Part shown: positions 20,498 through 29,412 of the stretch, one piece after another
How the letters are laid out: the number at the start of each line of letters is the position of its first letter
How positions within the stretch are numbered: the stretch's first letter is position 1
Source of the DNA: Streptomyces morookaense
Lineage (GTDB): Bacteria > Actinomycetota > Actinomycetes > Streptomycetales > Streptomycetaceae
Reading direction: 5' to 3'
Length of the DNA stretch: 64,000 nucleotides
Assembly (NCBI RefSeq): GCF_013030945.1
Contig: NZ_JABBXF010000004.1
Location: 276,400 to 340,399, forward strand
Translations under genes and position numbers: made by a program
Notes under the pieces: model-generated
Seen by the model: only the letters and a program-made list of their open reading frames with translations
What the model was told of the DNA's origin: nothing
Database searches by the model: none

Positions 20498-21130
20498 TCA
20501 GCCCTCGGAGGCGGCCGCCTCCTCCTCGGCGGGCGCCGCGGCCGGTGCCGCTTCCACGCCCTCCTCGGCCTCCTCCTCCGGCGGCGCCTCGACCTGGGCG
20601 AGGACGACCTGCAGGACCGCCGCGTCCTCCTCCACCGCCAGCGACACCCCGCGCGGCAGCTCGATGTCCCCGGCACGCACCGTGTGGCCGGCCTCCAGGC
20701 CCTCGATGGAGACGGTGAAGCCCTCGGGGATGTGTGTGGCCTCCGCCTCCACGGGAAGGGCGTTGAGGATGTGCTCCAGGACATTGCCGCCGGGCGCCAG
20801 ATCGCCCTCGGTGTGGATCGGGACCTCGACGGCGACCTTCTCGCCCTTCTTCACCGCGAGCAGGTCGACGTGGATGAGGAATCCCTTCAGCGGGTCGCGC
20901 TGCACTTCCTTCGGAATGACCAGTTCCTTCTTTCCCTCGATGTCGAGGTTGATGAGGACGTTCGGCGTCTTGAGGGCCATCCACAGCGCATGGCCGTCCA
21001 GCGAAACGTGCTTCGGGTCGGCGCCGTGACCGTAGATGACGGCGGGAACCCTGTTGTCGCGGCGGATGCGCCGGGACGCACCCTTTCCGAAATCGGTGCG
21101 CACGGTGGCGGGCAGCTTTACCTCGGCCAT
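20498..21130 (-). CDS. rplY: 50S ribosomal protein L25 / general stress protein Ctc
   Basis: A 210-residue two-domain L25 (TL5/Ctc type). Residues 1-90 are the 5S rRNA-binding beta-barrel (KLPATVRTDFGKGASRRIRR, VPAVIYGHG). Residues ~95-180 are the TL5 C-terminal domain (GKKELVIPKEVQRDPLKGF, HVDLLAVKKGEKV). A Glu/Ala-rich acidic tail follows. GAGGAG precedes ATG at 21130. In Streptomyces the housekeeping copy normally lies beside prs and pth. Here the neighbours are a permease and an aminotransferase, so this may be a second or relocated copy. It probably binds 5S rRNA and may serve under stress. Confidence 0.93.
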   Translation of the reverse strand: MAEVKLPATVRTDFGKGASRRIRRDNRVPAVIYGHGADPKHVSLDGHALWMALKTPNVLINLDIEGKKELVIPKEVQRDPLKGFLIHVDLLAVKKGEKVAVEVPIHTEGDLAPGGNVLEHILNALPVEAEATHIPEGFTVSIEGLEAGHTVRAGDIELPRGVSLAVEEDAAVLQVVLAQVEAPPEEEAEEGVEAAPAAAPAEEEAAASEG

Positions 21131-21254
21131 GACGGCACTCCTCGTCAGTCAGAATGTCAGTGGCCGTTGTCCGGGCCGCCGCGAGTGTATCCACGGCGAG
21201 GAGGCCGGACGGCGCGGCTTTACTCCGTTCGGCCGAAGGGAATTGACGGGAAAT

Positions 21255-22442
21255 TCAGACGGCCGCCGCCATCCTCCGCACCGCCTCCGTGAGGATGTCC
21301 GGCGACGTCGCCAGCGTGAGGCGGGCGTGCCCGGCACCGCCGGTCCCGAAGGGCGCGCCGCCCGCCAGCGCCACGCGTCCCCGCTCCAGGAAGACCGCGG
21401 CCGGGTCGTCGCCGTCCAGACCGAGGCCCCGGCAGTCCAGCCACGCCAGATAGGTGCCCTCCGGCTGCCGGTACTCCACCCCGGGCAGGTGCTCGGCCAG
21501 CAGGGCGGCGAGCAGCTTCCGGTTGGCGTCCAGGCCGTCCAGGACGCCGTCGAGCCATGCGCCCCCGTGCCGCAGGGCGGCGCTGTGCGCGATGACGCCC
21601 CAGTGGCTCGGCCCGTGGCTCACCACCAGCGGCATCCGGGCCAGTTCCGCGGCCGCGTCCCGACCGGCCACGGCGAGCGCGCACTTGAGCCCGGCCAGGT
21701 TCCACGCCTTGGAGGCCGACAGCAGCGCGAACGCGCCCTCCGCCCCGGGGACCGACAGGAACGGCACGTGCTCCGCGCCCGGCAGTACGACCGGCGCGTG
21801 GATCTCGTCGGCGACGACCCGCACGCCGTACGCGTCCGCCAGCCCGGCCACCGCCGCCAGTTCGTCGCGGGTGTGCACGGTGCCCGTCGGGTTGTGCGGG
21901 CTGCACAGCAGGAAGGCCGCGCGGCGCCCGCCCGCCGTGGCCTCCCGGAAGGCGGCCTCCAGCGCATCCATGTCGATGCGGTGCCCGGCGCCCAGCGGGG
22001 CCTCGACGACGCGGCGGTCCATGTGCCCGATGAAGCCGTAGAACGGCGGATACACGGGGGAGTTCACCACCACTGCGTCCCCCGGCCCGGTGACCAGCCG
22101 CAGCACTTCGACGGCGCCCGTCATCACGTCGGCCACGAGCGCGGTGCGGTCCACCACCACCCCGTCCCAGCCCCAGCGCTCCCGCGCGAAGCCGTCGAAC
22201 GCCTCCGCGTAGGCCGGGCCGGCCGCGTACCCGGTGTCGCCGCGGGCGAGCGCTTCGCCGAGGGCCTGCGCTATGGGTTCGGCGAGGGGGACGTCCATCT
22301 CCGCTATCCACAGCGGCAGGACGTCCGGGTCGTGCACGCGCCACTTGGCGCTGGTGCGTCGGCGCAGATCGGTGAGGGAGAGCCGCTGCAGCGGTCCGGT
22401 CGTGTCGTTCGTGTCGTTCGGCAGTGAGGACATGCAGAGCAT
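21255..22442 (-). CDS. MalY/PatB-type PLP-dependent C-S lyase or aminotransferase
   Basis: A 395-residue fold-type I PLP enzyme. MalY/PatB features are visible: [15 protein letters not shown] near the N-terminus, an aromatic [10 protein letters not shown] loop, [12 protein letters not shown] with the cofactor-site Asn, [14 protein letters not shown] with the Asp, and [15 protein letters not shown] with the Schiff-base Lys. This subgroup usually cleaves cystathionine-type C-S bonds, with aminotransferase side activity. The start is ATG at 22442; a second ATG at 22433 is equally possible because neither has a strong ribosome site. It lies 15 bp after a condensation-fold gene on the same strand and may be cotranscribed with it. 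Confidence 0.88.
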   Translation of the reverse strand: MLCMSSLPNDTNDTTGPLQRLSLTDLRRRTSAKWRVHDPDVLPLWIAEMDVPLAEPIAQALGEALARGDTGYAAGPAYAEAFDGFARERWGWDGVVVDRTALVADVMTGAVEVLRLVTGPGDAVVVNSPVYPPFYGFIGHMDRRVVEAPLGAGHRIDMDALEAAFREATAGGRRAAFLLCSPHNPTGTVHTRDELAAVAGLADAYGVRVVADEIHAPVVLPGAEHVPFLSVPGAEGAFALLSASKAWNLAGLKCALAVAGRDAAAELARMPLVVSHGPSHWGVIAHSAALRHGGAWLDGVLDGLDANRKLLAALLAEHLPGVEYRQPEGTYLAWLDCRGLGLDGDDPAAVFLERGRVALAGGAPFGTGGAGHARLTLATSPDILTEAVRRMAAAV

Positions 22443-22457
22443 TGTGCTGCCCGTGCC

Positions 22458-23675
22458 TCACCGTGTGACCGCGTCCTTCAAGTGCGCCATCGCGCGCTCG
22501 CACAGCTTCGCCGAACCGTCCGGGTCGGTCGAGGTGACGCTCAGGAAGAGCCGGCCGCCCACACCGGCGGCCAGCACGATCGGTGCACCCGACAGGCTCG
22601 TGTGCGCGGCCCCGTACAGCGCCGACAGGCGCAGCGGGCCGTAGTCGAGCGGGATCGGCACCCGGGCGCTGCCGAGGAACACGTCGAAACGGGCGCCCTG
22701 GGCCTCGCTGCGGCGCAGGACGGACCCGATGACCCGGCGGGGGAGCGGGGCCAGGAGACCGAACGTGCGGACGAGCGAGGCGAGTTCGTCGGCGTGCGCC
22801 CGGTGCCGGACCGCGGCGCGGATGTCCCGGGCCAGCGACCAGAAGTCGCGGTGCGTCGTACCGTCCACCGCCAGCAGGAAGTTCGCCGCGTACAGGCCCA
22901 CGGCCTCGCCGGGCGAAGGCGTCAGGATGCGGCGCAGGTCCGCACCCACGGCGATGCGGGCGGGATGCGGCAGGGCGCGGGCGAACGCCAGGCAGAGGGC
23001 GGACTGCAGCGTGGCCCGTTCGGCGCGGCAGCGGGACCGCAGGGCGGAGACCTCGGACGCACACAGCGTCCACGCCGCGCACGAGAGCGGGCCGGGCGGC
23101 TGCACGGGCCGCGTGCCGTCGCCGCCGAGCGTGCGGGCGAACGGCACCAGGTCGGCCGGCCGGGCGCGGCCGCCGGGCAGGAGCCCGTCGGCGGGCGGCG
23201 GGAGCGCCGCGGCGGGGGCGGGGTCGGGGGCGGGCCCGGCGAGCCGGCGCAGCACGTCGCGGACGACGACGCAGGCGGACAGGGCGTCGGCGACGAGCTG
23301 GTGGAAGACGCAGACGAGGTCGAAGGCGTCCCCGGCGTCGACGAGCACGAAGCGGGCGAGCGGCCCGGCGGCGGTGTCGAAGCGGTGCTGCAGCTCCTCC
23401 TCGACGACCCGGGCCCAGGCGTCCCGGCCACCGGCCCCGACCACCCGCAGCGGCGGACCCGGCACGCCGTCCGTGGTCAGCAGCGCGTGCCGGCGTCCGC
23501 GGGAGGCGATCCGGGCCCCGAGCAGCGGGTGCCGCAGCCGGGCGGCGGCGAGCGCGCCGGACAGCCGGTCCGGGACGGCGCGCCCGTAGACCCGGGCAAC
23601 GGCGGCGACGTTGGCGGGCAGCACCTCGCCCGCGGCCCATATGACCCGTTCGTACGGGGAGAGACGTCGGCGCAT
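22458..23675 (-). CDS. condensation/PapA-type acyltransferase-fold protein with altered HHxxxDG
   Basis: A 405-residue protein of the condensation-domain superfamily (stand-alone C domains, PapA5-like acyltransferases). The N-terminal half contains the region equivalent to the HHxxxDG active site, but here it reads VFHQLVADALS. The first His and the Asp are kept, the second (catalytic) His is Gln, and the Gly is Ala. The C-terminal half carries VGLYAANFLL and the region matching the second subdomain (DVFLGSARVPIPLDYG). The start ATG at 23675 gives a natural family beginning (MRRRLSPYERVIWAAGE). Activity may be lost, or the protein may bind an acyl or peptidyl partner. The PLP enzyme follows 15 bp downstream. 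Confidence 0.7.
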   Translation of the reverse strand: MRRRLSPYERVIWAAGEVLPANVAAVARVYGRAVPDRLSGALAAARLRHPLLGARIASRGRRHALLTTDGVPGPPLRVVGAGGRDAWARVVEEELQHRFDTAAGPLARFVLVDAGDAFDLVCVFHQLVADALSACVVVRDVLRRLAGPAPDPAPAAALPPPADGLLPGGRARPADLVPFARTLGGDGTRPVQPPGPLSCAAWTLCASEVSALRSRCRAERATLQSALCLAFARALPHPARIAVGADLRRILTPSPGEAVGLYAANFLLAVDGTTHRDFWSLARDIRAAVRHRAHADELASLVRTFGLLAPLPRRVIGSVLRRSEAQGARFDVFLGSARVPIPLDYGPLRLSALYGAAHTSLSGAPIVLAAGVGGRLFLSVTSTDPDGSAKLCERAMAHLKDAVTR

Positions 23676-23855
23676 GGACGCAGACTGCCGTGCGGGCAGC
23701 GCCCCTGCCGCGGAGGCGGCACGGTTTTCACCCGCGCGGGGACGCCCCGTGCCGCACACGTACATCCCCGTACGTCCCCGCACAACCCCGGCCGCCCCGC
23801 GTGAATGGGCCGTTCCTCTCCCGCCCCTGTGCGGGAAGTCCCTAGGGTCGGGGCC

Positions 23856-24779
23856 ATGCAGACGATCACTTTGGGCGCGGTGGAGATCACCCGCGTCGTG
23901 GAATGGCACGCCCCGATGGGCCCCGCGGCCGCCGTGTTCCCCGGACTGACCCCCGACAAGTGGGAGGAGCACGCGGCGTGGCTGGTGCCGGACTTCTGGG
24001 ATCCGGAGCAGGACGCGTTCTCCGTCAACGTGCAGACGTGGGTGCTGCGCAGCGGCGGCATGACGGTCCTCGTCGACACGGGGGTCGGCAACGACAAGGA
24101 ACGGCCGCACATGCCCGCCTGGACGCACCTGAGAACCGGCTACCTGGACCGGCTCGCCGCCGCCGGGGTGCGGCCCGAGGATGTGGACGTCGTCGTGAAC
24201 ACGCACCTGCACCCGGACCACGTCGGCTGGAACACCCGCCTGGTGGACGGTGAATGGGTCCCGACCTTCCCCAACGCCACATATCTGATCCCCCGTTCCG
24301 ACTTCGACCACTGGAACCCTGCCGAGGACCGTCCCCGGCGCGGCACGCTCGGCGACGTCACCGTGGAGCAGATCTGCGGGAGCATGTTCGAGGACAGCAT
24401 CCTGCCCGTGCACCGGGCCGGGCACGCCGTGCTGTGGGAGGGCGAGCGCCGCCGCATCGACTCCGCGCTCACCCTGGAGGCGGCCCCCGGTCACACGCCC
24501 GGCTCGTGCGTCGTCCGGCTGGAGTCGGGCACGGACCGGGCGCTGTTCGCCGGCGACATGATGCACACGCCGCTGCAGTTCGCCGAGCCCGACTGCGACA
24601 CCTGCCTGAGCGAGGACCAGGCCGGGGCGGTGCGCACGCGGCGCCGGCTCCTGGAACAGGCCGCGGACACCGGCACGCTGGTCTTCCCCGGGCACTTCCC
24701 CGGGCACGGCGGCGCCGAAGTGCGGCGCGAGGGCTCGGCGTTCGCGATATCCCGCTGGGCGCCGTTCGACCGGACCTGA
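23856..24779 (+). CDS. MBL-fold metallohydrolase
   Basis: A 307-residue metallo-beta-lactamase-fold enzyme. The di-metal site is complete: HLHPDH (in NTHLHPDHVGW), a later His in APGHTPGS, Asp in LFAGDMMH and a terminal His in FPGHFPGHG. The lack of a signal peptide and the overall layout resemble lactonase/esterase-type members such as the acyl-homoserine lactonase group rather than beta-lactamases. Substrate cannot be assigned. It is divergent from the condensation-fold gene across 180 bp. Confidence 0.88.
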   Translation: MQTITLGAVEITRVVEWHAPMGPAAAVFPGLTPDKWEEHAAWLVPDFWDPEQDAFSVNVQTWVLRSGGMTVLVDTGVGNDKERPHMPAWTHLRTGYLDRLAAAGVRPEDVDVVVNTHLHPDHVGWNTRLVDGEWVPTFPNATYLIPRSDFDHWNPAEDRPRRGTLGDVTVEQICGSMFEDSILPVHRAGHAVLWEGERRRIDSALTLEAAPGHTPGSCVVRLESGTDRALFAGDMMHTPLQFAEPDCDTCLSEDQAGAVRTRRRLLEQAADTGTLVFPGHFPGHGGAEVRREGSAFAISRWAPFDRT

Positions 24780-24854
24780 CGCGGCGCCGTGGTGGTGCGC
24801 GCCGGGGCGCGGCCGTCGTGTGCGCGCATCCGCCCGGCGGTCACCGCCGGTGAC

Positions 24855-25513
24855 GGCCTCGCACCCGGCTGAAATCACCGGTGCTGCAAGGCTCTCGACG
24901 AGGAGCACCGGCGCCGGGAGAAAGGGCGTGCCGTACCACCGGAGATCCGTCTCGACCCACCCCCGCAGCGGCCCGGAGCCGAGGAGTTCCCCGCGGTCGT
25001 CGAGCCGCCCCTCACCGGCATACCGCCGGCCGCCCCGCCGCCGGGCCCGGCCGATCCGGTCGCCTGGGAGCCCGCCGGCCACCCGTCCGGTGCGGAGCTG
25101 CCGGCCCGGACGACGCCCGTGCTGATGGCGGACGGGCGCGTCCGGGCCGCGCTGGACGGCCGGCGGTACGTCGTCCTCGGGCCAGCGCGCTGAACGACGA
25201 CAAGGACCGGTCCGTGCCCGCGATCCTCGTCCTCGTCCACGACTACACGGGCCGCCGCACGCTGGAGATCACGCTGGCCGACGCGCAGCCCCCGGCCGAC
25301 CTGTGGCTGCTGCGCCACCACGGCAGCGAGGACCGGCACGGGCGGCAGGGCAGCGCCGCCGCGGACGGGCTCGGTGCCTACCTGAACGGCGAGGACACCG
25401 ACGGGCAGAACCTGGTCGTCTGGTACTGCGGCCACCTCGTCCACCATGTCGACGACGCCGGCCGCGACCGGCACGCCGTCGGCCCCGGCCTCGTGCCGCT
25501 CGGGCCCTGGTGA
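24855..25513 (+). pseudogene. decayed gene in two frames (copper amine oxidase-like C-terminus?)
   Basis: Coding-like sequence continues in two overlapping frames. The first, without a plausible start, reads ALDEEHRRREKGRA, then EFPAVVEPPLTGIPPA and GRVRAALDGRRYVVLGPAR, and stops near 25193. The second picks up at once and reads LNDDKDRSVPAILVLVHDYT through LGAYLNGEDTDGQNLVVWYC and GHLVHHVDDAGRDRH, stopping at 25513. The LNGE...VVWY...H..D segment resembles the C-terminal end of copper amine oxidases or related actinobacterial proteins. The second piece could also be a small gene starting at GTG 25213. I favour a frameshifted, 5'-truncated remnant. Confidence 0.35.
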
Positions 25514-25666
25514 CGGCGGCCCCGCCGGTTCGTTCCTTCGGCCGATGCGGCACCGGCCGGACGGAGGAGGCGGCGGGGCGCGGGGCGGTGGTTGGGTGGG
25601 CCGGTCGGATTGCGGACGACGGCGTGCCGCTTTCTCCTCCCCTGCACCACCGGAACGGAGACGGCG

Positions 25667-26284
25667 ATGCTGCACGTCCTCTACCTCGTCGGGATCGCGG
25701 CGTTCGCGGCCAGCGGTGTGCTGGCCGCGCACCGGGCGAGGCTGGACCCCTTCGGCGGCCTGGTCCTGGCCTTCGCCGCCTCGATCTCCGGCGGCACCCT
25801 GCGGGACCTGATCCTCGGCCGCCGGCCGCTGTACTGGACCCACGACTGGGTGCTGCTCGCGGTCATCACCGGTACGGCGCTGGCGACGATGCTCTTCCTG
25901 CGCCACCGGGACCTGCCGCACCGCTCGCTGATGACCGTGGACGCGGTGGGGCTGGCCGTCGTCACGGTGATCGGCGCGCGGGCGGCGATCGACGCCGGCG
26001 TCACCCCGTTCGCGGTGATCATCCTGGCCGTGCTGACCGGAGTGACGGGAGAAGTCGTCCGGGACGTGCTGTGCGGGGAGTTCCCGCCGTTGCTGCTGCG
26101 CGAGGAGGTGTACGCGACGGCGGCGCTGGCCGGCGCGGGCGCCTATCTGCTGCTGGACCGGGCCGGGGCGGGGGCCACGGCCGCGGCGGCGGTCTCGATG
26201 GGGCTCGTCTTCGTGGTGCGCATGGGGGCGCTCCACTTCGGCCTGCATCTGCCGAGACTGCCGGGCGCGCGGCGGAACGCGTGA
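25667..26284 (+). CDS. UPF0126/TRIC-type membrane channel protein
   Basis: A 205-residue inner membrane protein with about seven helices made of two tandem UPF0126 repeats. The repeat signatures are SISGGTLRDLILGRRPLYW and TGVTGEVVRDVLCGEFPPLL. Bacterial members form trimeric cation channels of the TRIC type; others are still annotated as unknown (YadS/YicG-like). GGAG precedes ATG at 25667 by 6 bp, and the protein begins directly with a hydrophobic helix. It appears monocistronic, with a 700-bp gap after it. Confidence 0.85.
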   Translation: MLHVLYLVGIAAFAASGVLAAHRARLDPFGGLVLAFAASISGGTLRDLILGRRPLYWTHDWVLLAVITGTALATMLFLRHRDLPHRSLMTVDAVGLAVVTVIGARAAIDAGVTPFAVIILAVLTGVTGEVVRDVLCGEFPPLLLREEVYATAALAGAGAYLLLDRAGAGATAAAAVSMGLVFVVRMGALHFGLHLPRLPGARRNA

Positions 26285-26996
26285 CGAATGCCCAACCGGC
26301 TGAGAAGCGACCGGACTCCGGCGTACCGTGAAAGGCAGGGGCGGTCCGACGGCTGAGAGCGGGTCAGGCGTGAGACTTCGGGGGTGGCTGTGGCGTCGTT
26401 GTCGTTCCGGGGCGTGGGTGGCGGTGCTCGCGCCACCGCGCCGGGCCCGTAGGGCGAGCGGGCCGAAGGCGCCGAGATGCCGTCGCTGCTGGTGCACTTC
26501 GGCGCGTACGCGGTTCCCCGCGGGGTGAGCGGGCCGCAAGGGCGTACGGAGATCTCCTCCGCACCGGCGACGCCGTCTACATCTGCGGCCGTAAATCCGG
26601 CACTTGGTGCCCGCGCCGGGCGTGTCCGCGGCGACGGCCGCTCGTTGCCCCGGGCATGGGGAGTGGTTGCAGGGGGTGCATGGTTCCGGACAGCTTGTGG
26701 CGGTGGGCGGGGCCCTCGTCGCCGCTGGTTCCCAAGTGCCCGCGAGGCCAGGGGGCTTGTTGCGATCGGCGTGAATTCGGCGCAACGCAACGGGCTTTGC
26801 GTGGCGGCTATTGTTTCATTACCAAAGCTTTGACTAGCCTCCGGGAACACACCCCAGCACCCCCGGGGTGCGCGCCCTCGCACGGCGGCACGCACCCCCG
26901 GGCTTCTCCAGTTCACCGACACCACCGCACCGGTCAACAGCTTGGCGGCGTAAACCGGCGCGACATGCCGGTGAACTCCAGTCTTCGGAGGGTACC
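26285..26996 (+). other. 712-bp intergenic region with degenerate coding traces
   Basis: No convincing gene is present on either strand. Around 26510-26610 one plus-strand frame reads AYGDLLRTGDAVYICGRKSG, which looks like a scrap of a small secreted SH3-like or repeat protein but is bounded by stops. The stretch 26800-26850 is locally A/T-rich (CTATTGTTTCATTACC, AAAGCTTTGACTAG) and is the best candidate for the promoter of the downstream lyase, leaving a leader of about 150 bases. Confidence 0.4.
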
Positions 26997-27860
26997 GTGA
27001 ATCATCCCGCCCGACTACGTACCGCGATAGCCGCGGACGGCACGACTCCGCTCATCGGCGTCTTCGACATGCTCTCGGCCTCGGTGTCCGCCCAGCACTA
27101 CGACGGCATGTTCATCTCCGGCTTCGGCTTCGCCGCGTCCCACTACGGCCTGCCCGACATCGGCTTCATCGCCTGGCCCGACATCGTCGCCTTCGTCCAG
27201 CGGCTGCGGCTGGCCTTCCCCCGCCAGCACCTGCTCGTCGACATCGACGACGGCTACGTCGACCCCGAGACCGCCTGCCACACCGTGCAGCACCTGGAGG
27301 CCATCGGCGCCTCCGGGGTGATCCTGGAGGACCAGAAGCGCCCCCGCCGCTGCGGGCACGTGGACGGCAAGCAGATCCTGCCGCTGGAGGAGTACCTCGA
27401 GAAGCTCCACATGGTGCTCGACGCCCGCCGCGACCTCGTCGTCGTCGCCCGCACCGACGCCACGGAGGAGGCCGAGATCCTGCGCCGCGCCAAGGCGCTC
27501 GCGGCCACGGACGCCGACGTCGTCCTGGTCGACGGCGTCCGCAGCGTGGACTGGATCCGCAAGGTCCGCGACGTCATCGGCGACAAGCCGCTGCTGTTCA
27601 ACCAGATCGCGGGCGGCAAGTCGCCCCGGCTGTCGCTGTCCGAACTGACCGAACTCGGCGTGGACGTGGCCATCTACAGCACCCCGTGCCTGTTCGCCGC
27701 GCAGTCCGCGATGGACGCGGCGATGGTCCGGCTCAAGGAGGACGACGGCAGGCTCCCGGAGTTCACCTCATCCAGCATCGGCGTCGCCGAATGCCTGGGC
27801 CTGCTGGAGAAGAACATCAGCCGCAACCACGGCCGCGAGACCACGGGCGCCCTCGCCTGA
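26997..27860 (+). CDS. isocitrate lyase/PEP mutase superfamily enzyme
   Basis: A 287-residue (beta/alpha)8 enzyme. Metal-binding acidic residues appear in LLVDIDDGYVDPE and LEDQKRP. The next segment reads PRRCGHVDGKQ, keeping the Cys-Gly-His of the lyase branch (KKCGH in isocitrate lyase), not the EDKxxxKxNS of true PEP mutase. It therefore probably cleaves a 2-hydroxy or methylisocitrate-like C-C bond and is not expected to make a C-P bond. Later blocks are VVVARTDATEEAEILRRAKAL and ADVVLVDGVRS. GTG at 26997 follows GGAGG by 4 bp; the longer frame lacks family similarity. No phosphonate or methylcitrate genes are adjacent. Confidence 0.88.
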   Translation: MNHPARLRTAIAADGTTPLIGVFDMLSASVSAQHYDGMFISGFGFAASHYGLPDIGFIAWPDIVAFVQRLRLAFPRQHLLVDIDDGYVDPETACHTVQHLEAIGASGVILEDQKRPRRCGHVDGKQILPLEEYLEKLHMVLDARRDLVVVARTDATEEAEILRRAKALAATDADVVLVDGVRSVDWIRKVRDVIGDKPLLFNQIAGGKSPRLSLSELTELGVDVAIYSTPCLFAAQSAMDAAMVRLKEDDGRLPEFTSSSIGVAECLGLLEKNISRNHGRETTGALA

Positions 27861-27878
27861 TGCCCCCACCGGTACGCC

Positions 27879-27911
27879 GCCCTGCCGGGACGCCCCTCGT
27901 CCCGGCAGGGC
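27879..27911. terminator. strong bidirectional terminator hairpin
   Basis: A perfect 14-bp stem (arm GCCCTGCCGGGACG) with loop CCCCT sits between the lyase stop at 27860 and the stop of the convergent FUSC gene at 27946. No T run follows, but stem strength and position fit a shared terminator. Confidence 0.8.
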
Positions 27912-27945
27912 CCGCCCGGCGGATCTTCGACCCATCGGACACGCC

Positions 27946-29175
27946 CTAGCCCCCGCCGCTGCTCTGCCAGCCGTAACGGCTGCTGCGCAGCCGGCGCCTG
28001 ATCCGGTTCATCACCGGGTGCCGGTCGTGCTGTTCGCGGGAGTGCCGGTCCAGCTCCTCCACCAGCCGCTCGGACCGCTTCTCCACATCCAGCTCGTCCA
28101 GGATCCGGTCGATCTCGGCCAGCAGCGCACCGTGCAGCTGCCACTGGCCCGGATGCTCCCGGACCCGGACCAGCAGCAGCTCGGCGGCCTGGTCGCGGCT
28201 GCTGCGCCCGGCGGCCAGCTCGCGGGCGAACCGCGCCTCGGCCTCCTCCGCGCTGCGCCGCACCTGGGTGGTGATCAGCACCGCGAAGCTCTCGACGGCC
28301 CGGGCGAGATGGCCGAACACCTCCTCCAGGGCCGTGGCCACGTCCGCCGGGAACAGCGGCTCGCCCCTGCGCTCCTTGGCGAGGTCGGTGAGCGTACGGG
28401 CCGACACCCGCAGCACCACGGCGGCGATCTCCAGGGCGTCCAGCCCCGTCCGCAGCACCACGCGGAACAACAGCCCCTCCTTGACCCGGGGGTTGAGCCG
28501 CAGACTGTCCTCGGCCTGCCGCAGCGAGGCATCCACCTGCACGATGTCGTGATCCAGCCGCCGGGCCGCGTGCAGCCGGGCCGCGGCCTCCTCGACGGGC
28601 ATGTGCCCGCTGATCTCCCGCCCGATGTCCAGCAGCAGGTCCCGCATGCGGCGCGCCAGCTCCTCGATGGCGTCGCCCGCCGGCTGCACCCACACCGGCG
28701 GCACGAACAGGAAGTCGAACATCAGGCCCACGACCGCACCGATCAGCGTCTCCAGGACCCGGTCCCACGCCGTCTGCGTCACCTGGGTGACACCCAGCAC
28801 CAGCATCGCGCTGATGGCCACCTCGGGGACGAACTCCCCCACCCGGACGAACCGCCCGATGACCAGCGAAGCCAGGATGATGAGCCCGAGGCTCCACCAG
28901 GTCAGGCCCACCAGCACGCTGAAGCCGATGGCGATCAGGACGCCCGCCACCACCGAGTTGACCCGGCGGATGCTCGTCGTCAGCGTCGAATAGAGCGTCA
29001 CCTGCACGACGAGCAACGCCGTCAGCGGCGCGGTCAGCGGCAGCGGCTCCCGGCTCAGCTGCAGCGCCACCACGTACGAGATCACCGCGGCCAGCGTGGA
29101 GCGCACCGTCTGCACGACCGCGGGCTCCCGGCCGCGCCGCACCAGGGTCGTCAGGGGGTCGGGAAGCTCGCGCAC
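27946..29175 (-). CDS. FUSC/aromatic-acid-exporter family membrane protein
   Basis: A 409-residue protein. The N-terminal ~165 residues hold about six membrane helices typical of the FUSC/ArAE group (RSTLAAVISYVVALQL, PLTALLVVQVTLYSTL, AVVGLMFDFLFVPPV). A long, charged, helical cytoplasmic region follows (residues ~170-409) with many Arg/Glu residues and likely coiled coils. Family members are proposed exporters of aromatic acids or similar compounds; substrate here is unknown. Translation probably starts at GTG 29175. It stands alone, and an intergenic repeat separates it from the ABC transporter upstream. Confidence 0.82.
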   Translation of the reverse strand: MRELPDPLTTLVRRGREPAVVQTVRSTLAAVISYVVALQLSREPLPLTAPLTALLVVQVTLYSTLTTSIRRVNSVVAGVLIAIGFSVLVGLTWWSLGLIILASLVIGRFVRVGEFVPEVAISAMLVLGVTQVTQTAWDRVLETLIGAVVGLMFDFLFVPPVWVQPAGDAIEELARRMRDLLLDIGREISGHMPVEEAAARLHAARRLDHDIVQVDASLRQAEDSLRLNPRVKEGLLFRVVLRTGLDALEIAAVVLRVSARTLTDLAKERRGEPLFPADVATALEEVFGHLARAVESFAVLITTQVRRSAEEAEARFARELAAGRSSRDQAAELLLVRVREHPGQWQLHGALLAEIDRILDELDVEKRSERLVEELDRHSREQHDRHPVMNRIRRRLRSSRYGWQSSGGG

Positions 29176-29255
29176 ACGGTGCCCTTTCCCGCTGCGCGGT
29201 GCACCGCAGTCGTCCCTCGCACCGTGCCACCCGGCTGGTGGTAGGGCTCGTGATC

Positions 29256-29355
29256 GCGCCCCGAAGGGGCGCGGGGCTGTGTCGATATGCGGCTCCGCCG
29301 CGTGGGCGCGACCAGGGCGCCCCGTCAGGGGCGCGGGGAACTGCGCGACCAGCCC
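29256..29355 (-). repeat. Streptomyces-type intergenic repeat, copy 1
   Basis: Two GC hairpins (29256-29272: GCGCCCC/GAA/GGGGCGC; 29317-29334: GCGCCCC/GTCA/GGGGCGC) flank a conserved core running from GGGGCTGTG through ATATGCGGCTCCGCC to CGTGGGCGCGACCAG. The same core recurs at 48233-48297. I recognise it as a dispersed intergenic element abundant in Streptomyces, often at gene ends where its hairpins can terminate transcription. Strand is arbitrary. Confidence 0.8.
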
Positions 29356-29412
29356 CCACCGGCCTGCAGCCGAAGCGCCACCCCCGGGGTCCGGGGCGCA
29401 GCCCGGGGGGCG

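Noticed and set aside
26997..27860. Phosphoenolpyruvate mutase of a phosphonate cluster
   Set aside because: It lacks EDKxxxKxNS and has RCGH instead; no phosphonopyruvate decarboxylase or other phosphonate gene is nearby.
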